Part shown: positions 46,601-55,263 of the stretch, one piece after another
Position numbering within the stretch: position 1 is the first letter of the stretch
How the letters are laid out: each line of letters begins with the position of its first letter
From: a virus
Reading direction: 5' to 3' (one strand)
DNA: 64,000 nt
Virus record (IMG/VR): IMGVR_UViG_3300045049_000339
Span: 43,717-107,716 of that record
Position numbers and translations under genes: made by a program
The notes under the pieces: model-generated
What the model was told of the DNA's origin: nothing
Database searches by the model: none
Seen by the model: the letters and a program-made list of their open reading frames with translations, nothing else

Positions 46601-46931
46601 CGGTCGGAAGGTTCCAGCCGACCTCGTACTCGTACAGACGAGGGTCCGGGAAGTCGCTTCCCTGCTCCGGAGCGTCCACCGGGACCGGCAGAATCGGGCT
46701 GAACGGCCCGAAAGCGCCGTCGAGGAAGTCCTTCGGCGGCCGGGGAAGATAGGAACGGTACGCGTTCGTCCACGTACCGTCGTTTCCGCCCGTGTCGAGC
46801 TGCCGCGCCATCGGGGAAACCGACCCGAGATACCCGGTGCCGTAGCCCTCGCCGGTCGCGGCGGCAATTGAGGGGGACTGCTGCTGCCGGATGGCCTTGG
46901 CGCTCGAAATGATGGAACCGCGTCCCGGCAT
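43650..46931 (-). CDS. Portal protein fused to ParB-like and Cys-rich domains
   Basis: 1093 aa. Residues about 40-550 are the portal fold (TLADLYSVARACIQLRKNEI, DFLEEVFVFDALSLLFR-type crown helices, FREGTVPSVYISPGGVNSN). Residues 560-690 are a low-complexity PAKKTAP linker. Residues about 690-1093 are extra: helices (ASEYEALARHVKKGRLISSW), a ParB/sulfiredoxin-like motif VDGHHRALAYKHLGMPIRM at about 905-925, a Cys cluster (CGTCSMFRAGGTC...DVCDEW) at about 985, and a C-terminal helical domain (HMSAEQARGYCQNRHEAATG). The extra part may be delivered with DNA. Confidence 0.82.
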   Translation of the reverse strand: MPGRGSIISSAKAIRQQQSPSIAAATGEGYGTGYLGSVSPMARQLDTGGNDGTWTNAYRSYLPRPPKDFLDGAFGPFSPILPVPVDAPEQGSDFPDPRLYEYEVGWNLPTGQPGSEGLKLADFNTLRTLADLYSVARACIQLRKNEIRGIDWDIMPTHDAAKSMRGSRSQMKDFAERRAEAMRFFLRGPDPDYFSWDTFIDAFLEEVFVFDALSLLFRSKWDKSSKKGLLGSNLDSISLINGPTIRPLLDMHGARPRPPAPAYQQYLYGVPRSDYMTLLSQYDIEVGALKGSEVNSWHANQLLYLPMVPRRWTPYGFPPVERALIPVMAGLQKQGFQLDYFREGTVPSVYISPGGVNSNMTPNQIRELQDALNAIAGDPAWKHKIIVLPADSKVMPQREAHLADQFDEIVMNQVCMAFDVQPMELGIAPKVSTSTSPGAARQMAKMAQDVQERKATKPTLTFIADIMDYILQVICGQDDMRFVFEGTQEEKDEEVLTKLLVSQVGAGLRSIDEARGELKLQPWGLPETSDPGWATPQGWFPLQEAVEAQRTQNFSGPVFQALPQGAAGAAGISDKMPPPPVAPSAAPDGGVASGASGSGGGLPAKKPSGPAPAGKPAAGASTAAAPAKKTAPSAKKTAPAASTAGKPSSGSSTASSATKKTAPAANSSAPAKKTAPAAKKPASKPDSSSNGAGTIAHANAEANARKKPVKKAESSPEERAIASEYEALARHVKKGRLISSWEARHIDNDSLASIAEHMAKGVDVDTAIDIAQRRRRVMDNGEVVWTEIKPGDREFWQDPAGGGGFTEFPHNVEGQQVAKGEMHLPTHPVESADVVYDQMAENFPPESIAWIKHARWTGPVTVPEALVDFDDEDSWASHHQQAKVKHFADKIKSGDLPKPSVAIVEPGHDRAVLVDGHHRALAYKHLGMPIRMHIGRVHYHDGPWMETHSSQIHQGNDAANKGHKVPKDEVDYRHSEDPSQSCGTCSMFRAGGTCTLVKGKVRSEDVCDEWYPKEGFQDVAKRSKGNPEALRRWFEEGAGGQIAWGEPGDFDACVAVASEHMSAEQARGYCQNRHEAATGMATATHAAQERGKA

Positions 46932-46944
46932 GGGCTACCCCCTC

Positions 46945-49062
46945 CTACGCAGTCTCGTACCAGCCCCAGACCGAGGAAACTCGGGCTGGAGTGAGAGTGA
47001 CCTTCGAATACTGACCCGTGAGACTGATGGTGGAAACTCCATTGATCAGCTCGGTGCCGTTCGCCGTGATGTGCAGCGTGTTCGCCGAAGAATCCAGACG
47101 CAGCACCGTGATGACGTTCGGCGTCCATGCTGCCGAGATCAAGTTGATCGTCGTGCTCTGGGCCGACGCGTCCACCAAAATGGTCCGGTCGATCACCAAA
47201 ACCGAGTAGGACGCTGTGCCGGATACCACCCTGGCCGGGCTGCCCTGCTGGCCATTGACGATGTTGAGGCCGGTCGGCGCTGTGACGTTCACCGAGGACG
47301 GCGTGTACAGACCGGTGAGCACCACCGTGCCCAGCGCCGCATTCAGCGCCACACCGTTGTTGCGGTCCGTGAAGGTGGGACCGGCAATTTCGGTGTCGAT
47401 GTTGGTGAAGATCCACGGTCCGATACCGGATGAACCGGCGCCGACGATATTCATCACGTTCGTGCACGCCTCGATGGAAGCCTGCTGAATCGTGATGGCG
47501 TGAGTTGCTCCGACCGAGCTGAAATAGCTGCCGACAGGGCACAGCCCCGACCAACAATACAACACACAAAGCCTGTCGCAAACAAAATGCTCTGTGGCAA
47601 AAATTCCGAACGTGTATCCGCCGTGGCACGACACGTTCTGAGCCCTGTTGTTGTCATTGTTGCCGGACGCTGGCATCAGCAGCCCGATCACCAGACCTGC
47701 CGCGAAGTTGCTTGGCGTCTGGTAGTCATTGGCGGCAACCGAACCGGTCGTTCCGTACGCGAAGTTCTCTAGATTCGCCTCCGCCACGCCCGAAAAGTCG
47801 GCGGCCGTGTAGCCGATACCGTCGCGCGTGTGCGTGGTGAGGATGCTCAGATTCCGGAGCGTGATCAGTTTGTTATCAAAAACCGATCCCGACGTGCCGT
47901 ACCCATTGGTCTGGGTCGGACCACCGATGACCGATGGATTGCCGTTCGCGTTGATGTTCGTCGTCTGCGCCGAAGGGGAGGCGAACGCGCCGAAGCTCAC
48001 CAGCGTGGAGCCGTTGAGCTGCGGGTTGTTCTGCTGCCAGTGCTGCAATCCCGCGCCGTTGCCGACGCCCTCGATGGTCAGGCAGACCTTGTTCGCCGAC
48101 GTAGCAACCGGAGCCCCGAGCGTGATCTGAGCGTTACCGAGAGTCGGGGAACCCGTTTTGAGTGCGCCGCCGATTCCGTAGAACAGCCCCGAGCCGATCG
48201 GAACCGACACCACGGCGCTCCCATGGGCCGTCGCATACGTGAGCGCCGCGTTCACGGCCGCCTGAATGGCCGCCGTGTCATCGGTCGCCCACATCACCAG
48301 CGCACCGCTCACGGCCCCGCCAGAGGCGTTCGCGAGGGTGAGCGTGACCTGGGTGGCGGACTGGTACGAGGCAATGGTCGTCACCAGCGTCTGCACGCCG
48401 GTCGCGCCAGCGCCCTTCACCATGATGACCTTGCCGACGTCCGTGGAAACGAACTTGCCCGAAGCGGACGTGAGGACGGCGGACGCCGAAGACATCGCAC
48501 CGTCAAGTACGAACTGACCGTCGCCCTTGGCGCCGTAGGACGCGCTGGTGACATCGAAGGTATAGGCGTTCGTCCCGGCGTGGGAATCCACGTACGCCTT
48601 CGTCGCCGCGTCCGTGGAATTGACCGGCGTCGGAACGATCACTTCCGCGTTGAAGGTGTTGGTTCCCGTCCACGTGTTGTTCGTGGACAGACCGCCATAC
48701 GCGATAACGGTCGGCGCCACCTCGTACTGCGCCAGAGACGCCAGATTCACCGTGCCGGTACCGGTCGGCTGAATGTAGTACGTCACATACGTCGTGTACG
48801 GCTTGTTCTGGTCCAGCAGAATCTGCTCGGTCACCGCGTACGACCAATTCGTAGGCGTCACACCAGCCGTGTCGGTCGGAATCAGGTGCACCGTGAACAC
48901 ACCGTTCACGATCTGCGCCACAATCGGGATCTGCGGCAGAATCACCGCACCCGAGGCGTCCACCAGCTCCGCGTTCGGCGTGAAAGTGATCTGGCCCCGC
49001 GCACCGTTACCGGACGCGTCGAAGAAAGAACCGGTGAGCGTGCAGGTAGCAGGAAACGCCAT
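46945..49062 (-). CDS. Tail-spike-like beta-helix protein, in packaging gene region
   Basis: 705 aa. The N-terminal 150 residues form a fibre attachment domain (TGSFFDASGNGARGQITF; ATKAYVDSHAGTNAY). A pectate-lyase-like beta-helix follows, starting SYGAKGDGQFVLDGAM with the DDTAAIQAAVNAAL motif at about 270. The C-terminal sandwich ends VWGWYETA. It would bind or cut surface glycans. Its place between portal and fibre genes is unusual for a spike. Confidence 0.78.
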   Translation of the reverse strand: MAFPATCTLTGSFFDASGNGARGQITFTPNAELVDASGAVILPQIPIVAQIVNGVFTVHLIPTDTAGVTPTNWSYAVTEQILLDQNKPYTTYVTYYIQPTGTGTVNLASLAQYEVAPTVIAYGGLSTNNTWTGTNTFNAEVIVPTPVNSTDAATKAYVDSHAGTNAYTFDVTSASYGAKGDGQFVLDGAMSSASAVLTSASGKFVSTDVGKVIMVKGAGATGVQTLVTTIASYQSATQVTLTLANASGGAVSGALVMWATDDTAAIQAAVNAALTYATAHGSAVVSVPIGSGLFYGIGGALKTGSPTLGNAQITLGAPVATSANKVCLTIEGVGNGAGLQHWQQNNPQLNGSTLVSFGAFASPSAQTTNINANGNPSVIGGPTQTNGYGTSGSVFDNKLITLRNLSILTTHTRDGIGYTAADFSGVAEANLENFAYGTTGSVAANDYQTPSNFAAGLVIGLLMPASGNNDNNRAQNVSCHGGYTFGIFATEHFVCDRLCVLYCWSGLCPVGSYFSSVGATHAITIQQASIEACTNVMNIVGAGSSGIGPWIFTNIDTEIAGPTFTDRNNGVALNAALGTVVLTGLYTPSSVNVTAPTGLNIVNGQQGSPARVVSGTASYSVLVIDRTILVDASAQSTTINLISAAWTPNVITVLRLDSSANTLHITANGTELINGVSTISLTGQYSKVTLTPARVSSVWGWYETA

Positions 49063-49090
49063 TCGACCGGCCCTCCTTCGGGAAAAGGAG

Positions 49091-49115
49091 AGGCGCCCCG
49101 GAAACCGGAGCGCCT
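49091..49115 (-). terminator. Terminator downstream of the repetitive fibre gene
   Basis: AGGCGCCCCGG pairs with CCGGAGCGCCT (10 of 11) around AAA; on the minus strand it is followed by CTCCTTTTCCC. Confidence 0.75.
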
Positions 49116-49139
49116 CCCCACTTGCTCAGCTATGCGGCA

Positions 49140-51899
49140 TTACGCGATGTCGACCTGGGTGTTGCGCTGACGGTTGCGGTTGAAGTTCCGCGCCCGCGCG
49201 TCGGCCTCGTCCGAGACGAAGTCCGCCAGGTTGATCCGGACGTTCTGCGAGACGCGCTGGTCCACGTCGTCATCGTCGAAACGACGGCGGCGAGGACGCT
49301 CGCACGGGTCGCAGCAGTCTTTCTTGCACGCCTCAAGCACGTCGATCTTCGTCTTGAGCTGCGTCTCGGTCGCCAGCGCCCGGTTGTAGCGACGCTCGGC
49401 GCCCTCCTCGTCAAGGTGACGGATCAGGTCGCGGGTACGAGTCTCGTCGTCACGGGTGCGACGCTCGAAACCGCGCATCTCGTCGAGGTTGCGGTCCGCC
49501 AGCGCACGCATGAGGTCGTGGGTACGGTCCTCACGGTCACGCAGGTAGAGCCGGGTCTCCAGCTCCAGCTTCTCGGCACGCTCACGGGTCTTCTCACCCT
49601 GGTGGCGGACATCGTCCGCGATGTGGATGAGCTTCTCCGAGGCGCGACGGTCGTGGTCCGCGAGGGACTCCGACAGCTCTTCCAGGTTGTGCGTGACCTG
49701 GCGCTCGATCTGGTGGCCCAGACGACGCTCGGCCGCGTCACGGTCATGCACAGACCGGCGCTCGAACTGGTCGAGGTTGTGCGTCTGGCGGCGCTCGGAG
49801 TCGTCGCCGTTCTTGGTGAGACGACGCTCCGCGCTGTCCAGGTTCTTCGTCTGGCGAAGCTCGGACTGGTAGATGTCCCGCTCGATGTTGCGCTGCGCCA
49901 TGTCGACGACGTCACGCTGGCGGCGCTCGAACTCACGGGTGTAGTTGCCCAGGCGGCGCTCGGCGTCACCGAGCTGCTCCTGCGTCTCCTCGGTGCCGTG
50001 GCGGACGACGCCCTCGATACGGCGCTCCGAGGCGTTGACGTGGTCGGTGACCCGGCGCTCGGAGTTGCCGACAGCCTCACCGAGGTCGCCGAACGCCTCC
50101 GCGTTCTCCTCCGCGTTGTGGGCGAGACGGTTCTCGATCCGGCGCTCGGAGTTGGTCAGGTGGTCCGACAGGCGCTCACGACCGGCGGCACCCTCACGGC
50201 GAGAGGCGTCGATGTCACGCTCGATCCGGCGCTCCGCGTCGGACAGGTGACGGTTGGTGGCGCCGAACGCCTCCGCCATCTCCTCGTTGGTGTGCGCGAA
50301 GCCCTTGGCGGTGTCACGACGGCCGCCGTCGATGTTGCCGTCAAGGTAGCGGGTGTCGGCGGCGAGCTGGCCGTTCAGGCGCCACGCGTTATTGTCCTGG
50401 CCGGTGTGCAGCCAGCGCGCGTTGTCGTTGACGGAGTCGCCGACCTCGTCGATCTCCCGGTCCAGCCAGCGGGCGTTGCCCTCCGCCTGGGTGGACAGGT
50501 AGCGCGTGTTGGCGTCCTGGCCCGTGTGCAGCCAGCGCCCCGTCGCCTCGACCTGGTCCTCAACGGCGTCCACGTCGCGGCGGATCTCACGGGCCTCGCC
50601 GCGCGTGGTCTCGCGACCCTCGTGGCCCTCCTCGCGGATGTGCCGGTGCAGGTCGCGCTGACCGCGCTCCAGCCAGCGGGCGTTGGAGTTGACCTCCGCG
50701 TCGGTACGGCGCTGGCCGTCACCGAGCCACCGGGCGCTGCCGTTGACAGCCTCGCCAACCTCGTCCACCTCACGGTCGAGGTGACGGCCGACCGCGTTGA
50801 TCTGGGAGTCGAGGTGACGGACACCGCCGGTGACCTCACCCTCGACGTCGTCGACCTCACGGGACAGCCAGTGGCCGGTCTCACGCACGTTGTGGTCGGT
50901 GTGACGCTGACCGTCCGACAGGTGGCGGCCGTTGGCGTTGACGGCCTCCTCCACGTCATCCACCTCGCGCGCGACCCACCACGCGCTCTGGTTGACGTTC
51001 GCGTCGGTCGCCTGCTGGCCACGGGACAGGAACATCGCATCCTGGTCCATCTGGCGGCCCAGCGCGAAGCCGGTGTCCGAGACGTTCTTGTCGATGGCGC
51101 GCTGCCCGGCCATCAGACGCTCATCGCCGTTGACAACGATGTTGTCCGTGTGGCGCTGGCCGTTGTGCAGGTACTCGACACCGTTCGAGATGCGGTTGTC
51201 AGTGACGCGCTGGCCCTCGGCGAGCTTGAGGTGCTCACCAGAAAGGGCCATGCCGACGGCGCCCACCTCGGCATCGGTGATGCGCTGACCGGCGATCACA
51301 CGCTCGCCCGTGTCACCGACGTGCTTGTTGACAACGTCCTGGCCCATCAGCAGGTGCTGACCGGTCACGCCGATGTTGTGGTTGATCCCGGACTGGCCGT
51401 TCAGAACAGCGTCGGTACCCGAGGTGACGAGGCCATCGGTGATGCGCTGGCCGTTGATGACGCGCTGGCCGGTCGCGCCGATGTTGTGGTTGATGTTGCC
51501 CTGACCCGCGAGAATCGCCGCGTCAAGATCATTGTCATCGCACGGCCATGGAGCGGGGGTCGACATAGACTCCTTCTGCGGCGCATCCACGCCGCTCTTC
51601 GTCGGGGGATGAACAGGAACAGAAGAAGGTACGGTGGCCGGGCCGAAGTTGTCGACCGTCACCGTGTAATTGCCGTCGGCGGTGAACGTACCGCTGAACT
51701 CAGAGGAAGGATCGGAAGTGTCAGAGCCGTCCGCGCCCGACGCGTTGTTCGCCGATGCGACAGCACCCTTCACAGCCTCGTTCGCGGCGTGCGCGACAAC
51801 GGGCTTGGGAAAGTCTTCCGGGAAAGCCTCTTCTGGCGAGAGAAACTCGATACAGCCGTCCTGACCGGTCGGATGCCGAAGTGGTTCGAACACGATCAT
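49140..51899 (-). CDS. Long repetitive coiled-coil fibre protein
   Basis: 919 aa from ATG 51899; a TTG at 51938 is also possible. From about residue 120 to 800 the sequence is an array of roughly 15-residue repeats such as GERVIAGQRITDAEV, NARWLDREIDEVGDS, SERRIENRLAHNAEE and DSERRQTHNLDQFER. Non-polar positions recur as expected for a 15-residue (hendecad-like) coiled coil. The C-terminus has CKKDCCDPCE and a basic/acid patch RRRRFDDDD. It would form a very long, thin fibre, perhaps a head fibre or internal structural rod. Exact role unknown. Confidence 0.72.
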   Translation of the reverse strand: MIVFEPLRHPTGQDGCIEFLSPEEAFPEDFPKPVVAHAANEAVKGAVASANNASGADGSDTSDPSSEFSGTFTADGNYTVTVDNFGPATVPSSVPVHPPTKSGVDAPQKESMSTPAPWPCDDNDLDAAILAGQGNINHNIGATGQRVINGQRITDGLVTSGTDAVLNGQSGINHNIGVTGQHLLMGQDVVNKHVGDTGERVIAGQRITDAEVGAVGMALSGEHLKLAEGQRVTDNRISNGVEYLHNGQRHTDNIVVNGDERLMAGQRAIDKNVSDTGFALGRQMDQDAMFLSRGQQATDANVNQSAWWVAREVDDVEEAVNANGRHLSDGQRHTDHNVRETGHWLSREVDDVEGEVTGGVRHLDSQINAVGRHLDREVDEVGEAVNGSARWLGDGQRRTDAEVNSNARWLERGQRDLHRHIREEGHEGRETTRGEAREIRRDVDAVEDQVEATGRWLHTGQDANTRYLSTQAEGNARWLDREIDEVGDSVNDNARWLHTGQDNNAWRLNGQLAADTRYLDGNIDGGRRDTAKGFAHTNEEMAEAFGATNRHLSDAERRIERDIDASRREGAAGRERLSDHLTNSERRIENRLAHNAEENAEAFGDLGEAVGNSERRVTDHVNASERRIEGVVRHGTEETQEQLGDAERRLGNYTREFERRQRDVVDMAQRNIERDIYQSELRQTKNLDSAERRLTKNGDDSERRQTHNLDQFERRSVHDRDAAERRLGHQIERQVTHNLEELSESLADHDRRASEKLIHIADDVRHQGEKTRERAEKLELETRLYLRDREDRTHDLMRALADRNLDEMRGFERRTRDDETRTRDLIRHLDEEGAERRYNRALATETQLKTKIDVLEACKKDCCDPCERPRRRRFDDDDVDQRVSQNVRINLADFVSDEADARARNFNRNRQRNTQVDIA

Positions 51900-51953
51900 A
51901 ACCGATCGCGGGCGAACCGTACACGAACAACCGGTCAAAGACGGGTAATGAAT

Positions 51954-52241
51954 TCAAGTCGCGGGCGTGTCGTCCTCGCCGTCATCCCACACGTCCGAGG
52001 GGAACACAACGTTCTCCTCCCATTCACCGTTGGAGAAGAACTCCACGGCAAGAACCGTCTGACCGTCGTGGTGCCATTCGATGCGCTTGACCCGAGGGCA
52101 CGGCTGCATCTGCGCCGGAAGATTCGTCACGCGCGTGTGAATGCCGCCGCAGTACCAGCACGCGGTGACACCCTCCATGCGCCCCTCGAAGATGAGCCGG
52201 GCTTCGGCTCTCTCCGCCGGGGACAGATCCTCCGGGCTCAT
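51954..52241 (-). CDS. Hypothetical zinc-binding protein
   Basis: 95 aa. CWYCGGIHTRV and a further Cys form a small metal site, followed by a beta region (TVLAVEFFSNGEWEENVVF). Overlaps the neighbouring gene by four bases. Function unknown. Confidence 0.65.
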   Translation of the reverse strand: MSPEDLSPAERAEARLIFEGRMEGVTACWYCGGIHTRVTNLPAQMQPCPRVKRIEWHHDGQTVLAVEFFSNGEWEENVVFPSDVWDDGEDDTPAT

Positions 52242-52546
52242 CGCTGCGCCGCCTTGTCCTTGGTGAGCTGACGCAGACGATGGTACTTCTCATCGGTGGT
52301 GTGGCCGTCCCACTCCACTTCATTGGAGGCGGCACGGGGCACATGCGGGAACAGTCCCATGTCGCCGTGGGAGAGATGCCAGGCCATCTGACCGGTCGGC
52401 GTGTCGATGTAGATCAACCGCCAGCCCGGCTTGCTCGGATCGTCGTCGAACAGAATGTGGGACGGGTACAGCGCCGCGAGGTGGGCGACCAAATGCGCCC
52501 GCTCCCGGTACACCGCGTCCAGCCCATGACGGTCTGCCTCGCTCAT
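52238..52546 (-). CDS. Hypothetical protein
   Basis: 102 aa from ATG 52546, overlapping the previous stop as ATGA. A longer upstream frame is a shadow of the terminase region. Contains HLVAHLAALYPSHILFDDD and WRLIYIDTPTGQMAWHLSH, a mixed alpha/beta protein. Unknown role. Confidence 0.65.
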   Translation of the reverse strand: MSEADRHGLDAVYRERAHLVAHLAALYPSHILFDDDPSKPGWRLIYIDTPTGQMAWHLSHGDMGLFPHVPRAASNEVEWDGHTTDEKYHRLRQLTKDKAAQR

Positions 52547-52737
52547 GCCGTGGCCGTCCGGATGATCAGAGGGTTCAGGCTGAATGGCACCATCATCAGA
52601 CCCTGCGGAGGAGAAGAGGCGTCGATGAACACCACGTAGTCCTCCGTCGTGGTGAACTGCTCCGCCTGCACCGTGATGACCGGGGGAAGGTTCGTGACGA
52701 AACCCTCTGGAAAAACCTGGACCTGGTACGTGTTCAT
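52543..52737 (-). CDS. Small hypothetical protein
   Basis: 64 aa, behind AGGGGAGACTCGG. Beta-rich (YQVQVFPEGFVTNLPPVITV). First gene of the module after terminase, preceded by 9-bp repeats that may influence its expression. Confidence 0.62.
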   Translation of the reverse strand: MNTYQVQVFPEGFVTNLPPVITVQAEQFTTTEDYVVFIDASSPPQGLMMVPFSLNPLIIRTATA

Positions 52738-52752
52738 TCCGAGTCTCCCCTT

Positions 52753-52788
52753 GAATGCGCTGAATGCGCTGAATGCGCCGAATGTGTT
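52753..52788. repeat. Four tandem 9-bp repeats
   Basis: GAATGCGCT at 52753 and 52762, then GAATGCGCC at 52771 and a degenerate GAATGTGTT at 52780. They lie between the terminase stop and the next gene's ribosome site. Confidence 0.75.
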
Positions 52789-52808
52789 CGGAACAGTTAG
52801 TTCGCGCG

Positions 52809-54395
52809 CTACTCGTCAAAAGTAACGGGATGGCGGCAGAACGGGCAGTTCGATCTCGGATTGCCGTCCGGGGTTGCTGACATGAAACCGCCGCCGCATT
52901 TCTTGCACTGCATCGTTCCGTACGCGTCGTGCCACGTGCCGCTCGCGGCGTAGAGCGCCATGATGACCGCGTCGGCACGGTCCGTGGAACGCCCGATCCT
53001 TTTCCGGATGTCATCCTTGGACTCGATCTTCAGCTTGCCACCACTGAGGAGTTCAGCGGCGCGCGGGGTGGTCAGATCCGCCAGCAACTGGTCGTCCGGG
53101 GGCAGGGCGATCGTCGACCCGGCCGAAGGGTCCAGCAGCTCCCGGACCCGGTACCAGCTCTCCGCGCGTAGATTGGTGAACCCCATCTCGCCGGTCTTGT
53201 CCCGCTTGCGAGAGGTGTTCGCGGCATTGAACGCCTGCGCCTTGAAGCCCATCTCCCGGAGACGGTCCAGCACGCCCGCGCCGATGCCGATGACGTCCAC
53301 GACCGCCGTACGGTCCGGCTCCGATTCGAGGATTCCGGCGACACGGCCGGTCGTGGCCATCGTGTCGGCAATCGCGAACGTCCGGATCTCTTTGACCACG
53401 TCGCCGTCGCGAATGGCCAGCGCCGTCTTGTCCGTCCCCGAACGGGCGACGTCCACGCCGACCGTCTTGGGGCCAGGCTGCTCGGGCTCACCCGCCTCAT
53501 GCCAGGCGTGCCAGCGCTCCACGGCCGCCTCCACCCAGGAGAGCGGCACGACCGAGTCCTCCTCGCCCGCGTAGAACTCACCGAGCACACGGTTCTGGTA
53601 GAGGGCACTCTGCTCGCCCCACTGCACCCGGCGCTGCTCCGCCCATTCCGGGGAGATACGCCCGGCGGAAATAGCGTCGTCGAGGGTGACATGTTTGACA
53701 GCCCAGTCGTCCAGTCCAGGCTTTCGAGACTGAATGTCGTAAAAGCGTCCCTGCGGAGGACCGGGCGTCGACATGGCGACCGCATAACAGTTACCGGTGC
53801 CGGAGAAAGCACCCTCGCACGCGTCGAACGTCGAGGCGTCGATGGCCTTGGACTCGTCGTAGATGAACAGCAGCTCGTCCGCGTGGGCACCCTCGATCAG
53901 CGCCGGATTACTGGCAGCCGCCGCGAAGGCATTGCCGTGATTGAGGCGAAGGGCGAGATTGAGCATCTCCGCGTTCTGGAACGGCTCGTCGCGGATGTTC
54001 TCCCACTTGAGCCGGTTCGCCCATTTCTTGATCTCCGGCCACAGATAGTTGATGAGCTGCCGCCACGCACCCGCCGTCGTCACACACTTCCAGTCCACCC
54101 CGGCAGCGTCACGGGTGATGGCGAACCACAGGACCGTGATAGCCGCTGTCGTGGACTTGCCAAGTCCGTGGGGCCCGCGCGCACAGACCCGCTTGTGCTC
54201 TACCAGCAGCCGGAGAATGTCCTCCTGGTAATGGGTGAGACCACCCTCTTTGCCCCAGTCGATGCATTCGCGCGCGAACCCCACCGGATCGTCGAAATAC
54301 TTCTCGACACCCTGGTTGAGAGCCGCCGCGCGCTGCTGGAGGGTTTTGAGGTACTGAAGCCGCTCCAGCTTCAGCTCTTCGAGGGTGTCAGCCAC
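52809..54395 (-). CDS. Terminase large subunit with C-terminal zinc ribbon
   Basis: 528 aa. Walker A GPHGLGKST at about residue 75, Walker B LLFIYDES at about 175, nuclease motif VGVDVARSGTDKTAL at about 305 and VVDVIGIGAGVLDRL at about 345. Packs DNA into the prohead using ATP and cuts it. The C-terminus CKKCGGGFMSATPDGNPRSN...CPFC is a zinc ribbon added to the usual length, likely for DNA or partner binding. Confidence 0.9.
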   Translation of the reverse strand: MADTLEELKLERLQYLKTLQQRAAALNQGVEKYFDDPVGFARECIDWGKEGGLTHYQEDILRLLVEHKRVCARGPHGLGKSTTAAITVLWFAITRDAAGVDWKCVTTAGAWRQLINYLWPEIKKWANRLKWENIRDEPFQNAEMLNLALRLNHGNAFAAAASNPALIEGAHADELLFIYDESKAIDASTFDACEGAFSGTGNCYAVAMSTPGPPQGRFYDIQSRKPGLDDWAVKHVTLDDAISAGRISPEWAEQRRVQWGEQSALYQNRVLGEFYAGEEDSVVPLSWVEAAVERWHAWHEAGEPEQPGPKTVGVDVARSGTDKTALAIRDGDVVKEIRTFAIADTMATTGRVAGILESEPDRTAVVDVIGIGAGVLDRLREMGFKAQAFNAANTSRKRDKTGEMGFTNLRAESWYRVRELLDPSAGSTIALPPDDQLLADLTTPRAAELLSGGKLKIESKDDIRKRIGRSTDRADAVIMALYAASGTWHDAYGTMQCKKCGGGFMSATPDGNPRSNCPFCRHPVTFDE

Positions 54396-54419
54396 GGACG
54401 CTCCCCTCGTCTTCGTCGA

Positions 54420-54995
54420 CTACTCGGCTTTCTTACCGGGCGGTAGGGCTGGCGCCGAAGGAGACATGGGCGAGGGGAGCTCGGCCTGGAGGAGCTGCTG
54501 TTCGAGCTTTGAAATCTCCTGCTCGATCCGGTCGATGGAGATGACCTCAAGCTTCGCGGGCGCGTACAGGCCCAGCATCTTCGCGCGCTTGTCCTTGATC
54601 TTGTCGATCCGGTCGATCGTTTCGAGGACGAACCGGTTGTCAGGGAGCGGGTTGCCGTTCTCATCACGGACGACACGCCCCTGGGAGACCACGACGTGCT
54701 CTTCGTCGAGGATGCGCCACAGCCGGTATTCGAGCTGGTCGAGGGACTCCAGCTCGATGATCTTCATCTCGTCGACCGTGAACCGGTACATCGAGGAGAG
54801 GTGGGCGCGGATCGCGGTGAAGACACGGTTCGTGTCGGGAGTGCCGTCGTCGGTGTACCAGCCGAACTTCTCGGCGATGTCCTCTGCTGGCCAGCCGACC
54901 GCCTTCAGGCGGGCGGCTTCGGCACGCACGCCTGCGCCTTTGAGGATTTTGCGAGGGTCCTGCGGCGAGAGGAGAGAGTCGTCGTCGAAACGCAT
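54420..54995 (-). CDS. Terminase small subunit
   Basis: 191 aa, directly upstream of the large subunit. An N-terminal helix-turn-helix (ARLKAVGWPAEDIAEKFGWY) is followed by a helical oligomerisation region (EMKIIELESLDQLEYRLW, RIEQEISKLEQQLLQ) and a proline-rich tail. Should recognise packaging sites. Confidence 0.78.
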   Translation of the reverse strand: MRFDDDSLLSPQDPRKILKGAGVRAEAARLKAVGWPAEDIAEKFGWYTDDGTPDTNRVFTAIRAHLSSMYRFTVDEMKIIELESLDQLEYRLWRILDEEHVVVSQGRVVRDENGNPLPDNRFVLETIDRIDKIKDKRAKMLGLYAPAKLEVISIDRIEQEISKLEQQLLQAELPSPMSPSAPALPPGKKAE

Positions 54996-55183
54996 TCGAT
55001 CTCCCTTCGGATACAGCTATCCCGTCCGATCAATTAGAACGGCGAAAGTTGCAGGTGTCAAGGGTATGGATGTGCGAAGATTCAAACGGCTTTTGGGGGA
55101 GGCGAAAATTCAAAACACAATTTTTGACCTGCCGAGGCGCGTCGATGGGCCTCATATAGTTGCTGGCTGCAACTGTTCACCTG

Positions 55184-55211
55184 CCTAACGGTTGACCTGT
55201 CAACCGTTAGG
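55184..55211. promoter_or_regulatory. Perfect 13-bp palindrome, operator-like
   Basis: CCTAACGGTTGAC and its exact complement separated by CT. It lies in the otherwise empty 54996-55263 stretch between terminase and the next gene, and contains TTGAC on both strands. Likely an operator for a dimeric regulator, or a small stem-loop. Confidence 0.6.
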
Positions 55212-55263
55212 CTGTCTAACTGTCACTCCTCTCCGTGGCACGAGTGGCACGTGCCCATGATCG

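Noticed and set aside
49122-52271. 1049-residue plus-strand frame opposite the repetitive fibre gene
   Set aside because: Its apparent repeats simply mirror the repeats of the minus-strand gene. It lacks a ribosome site.
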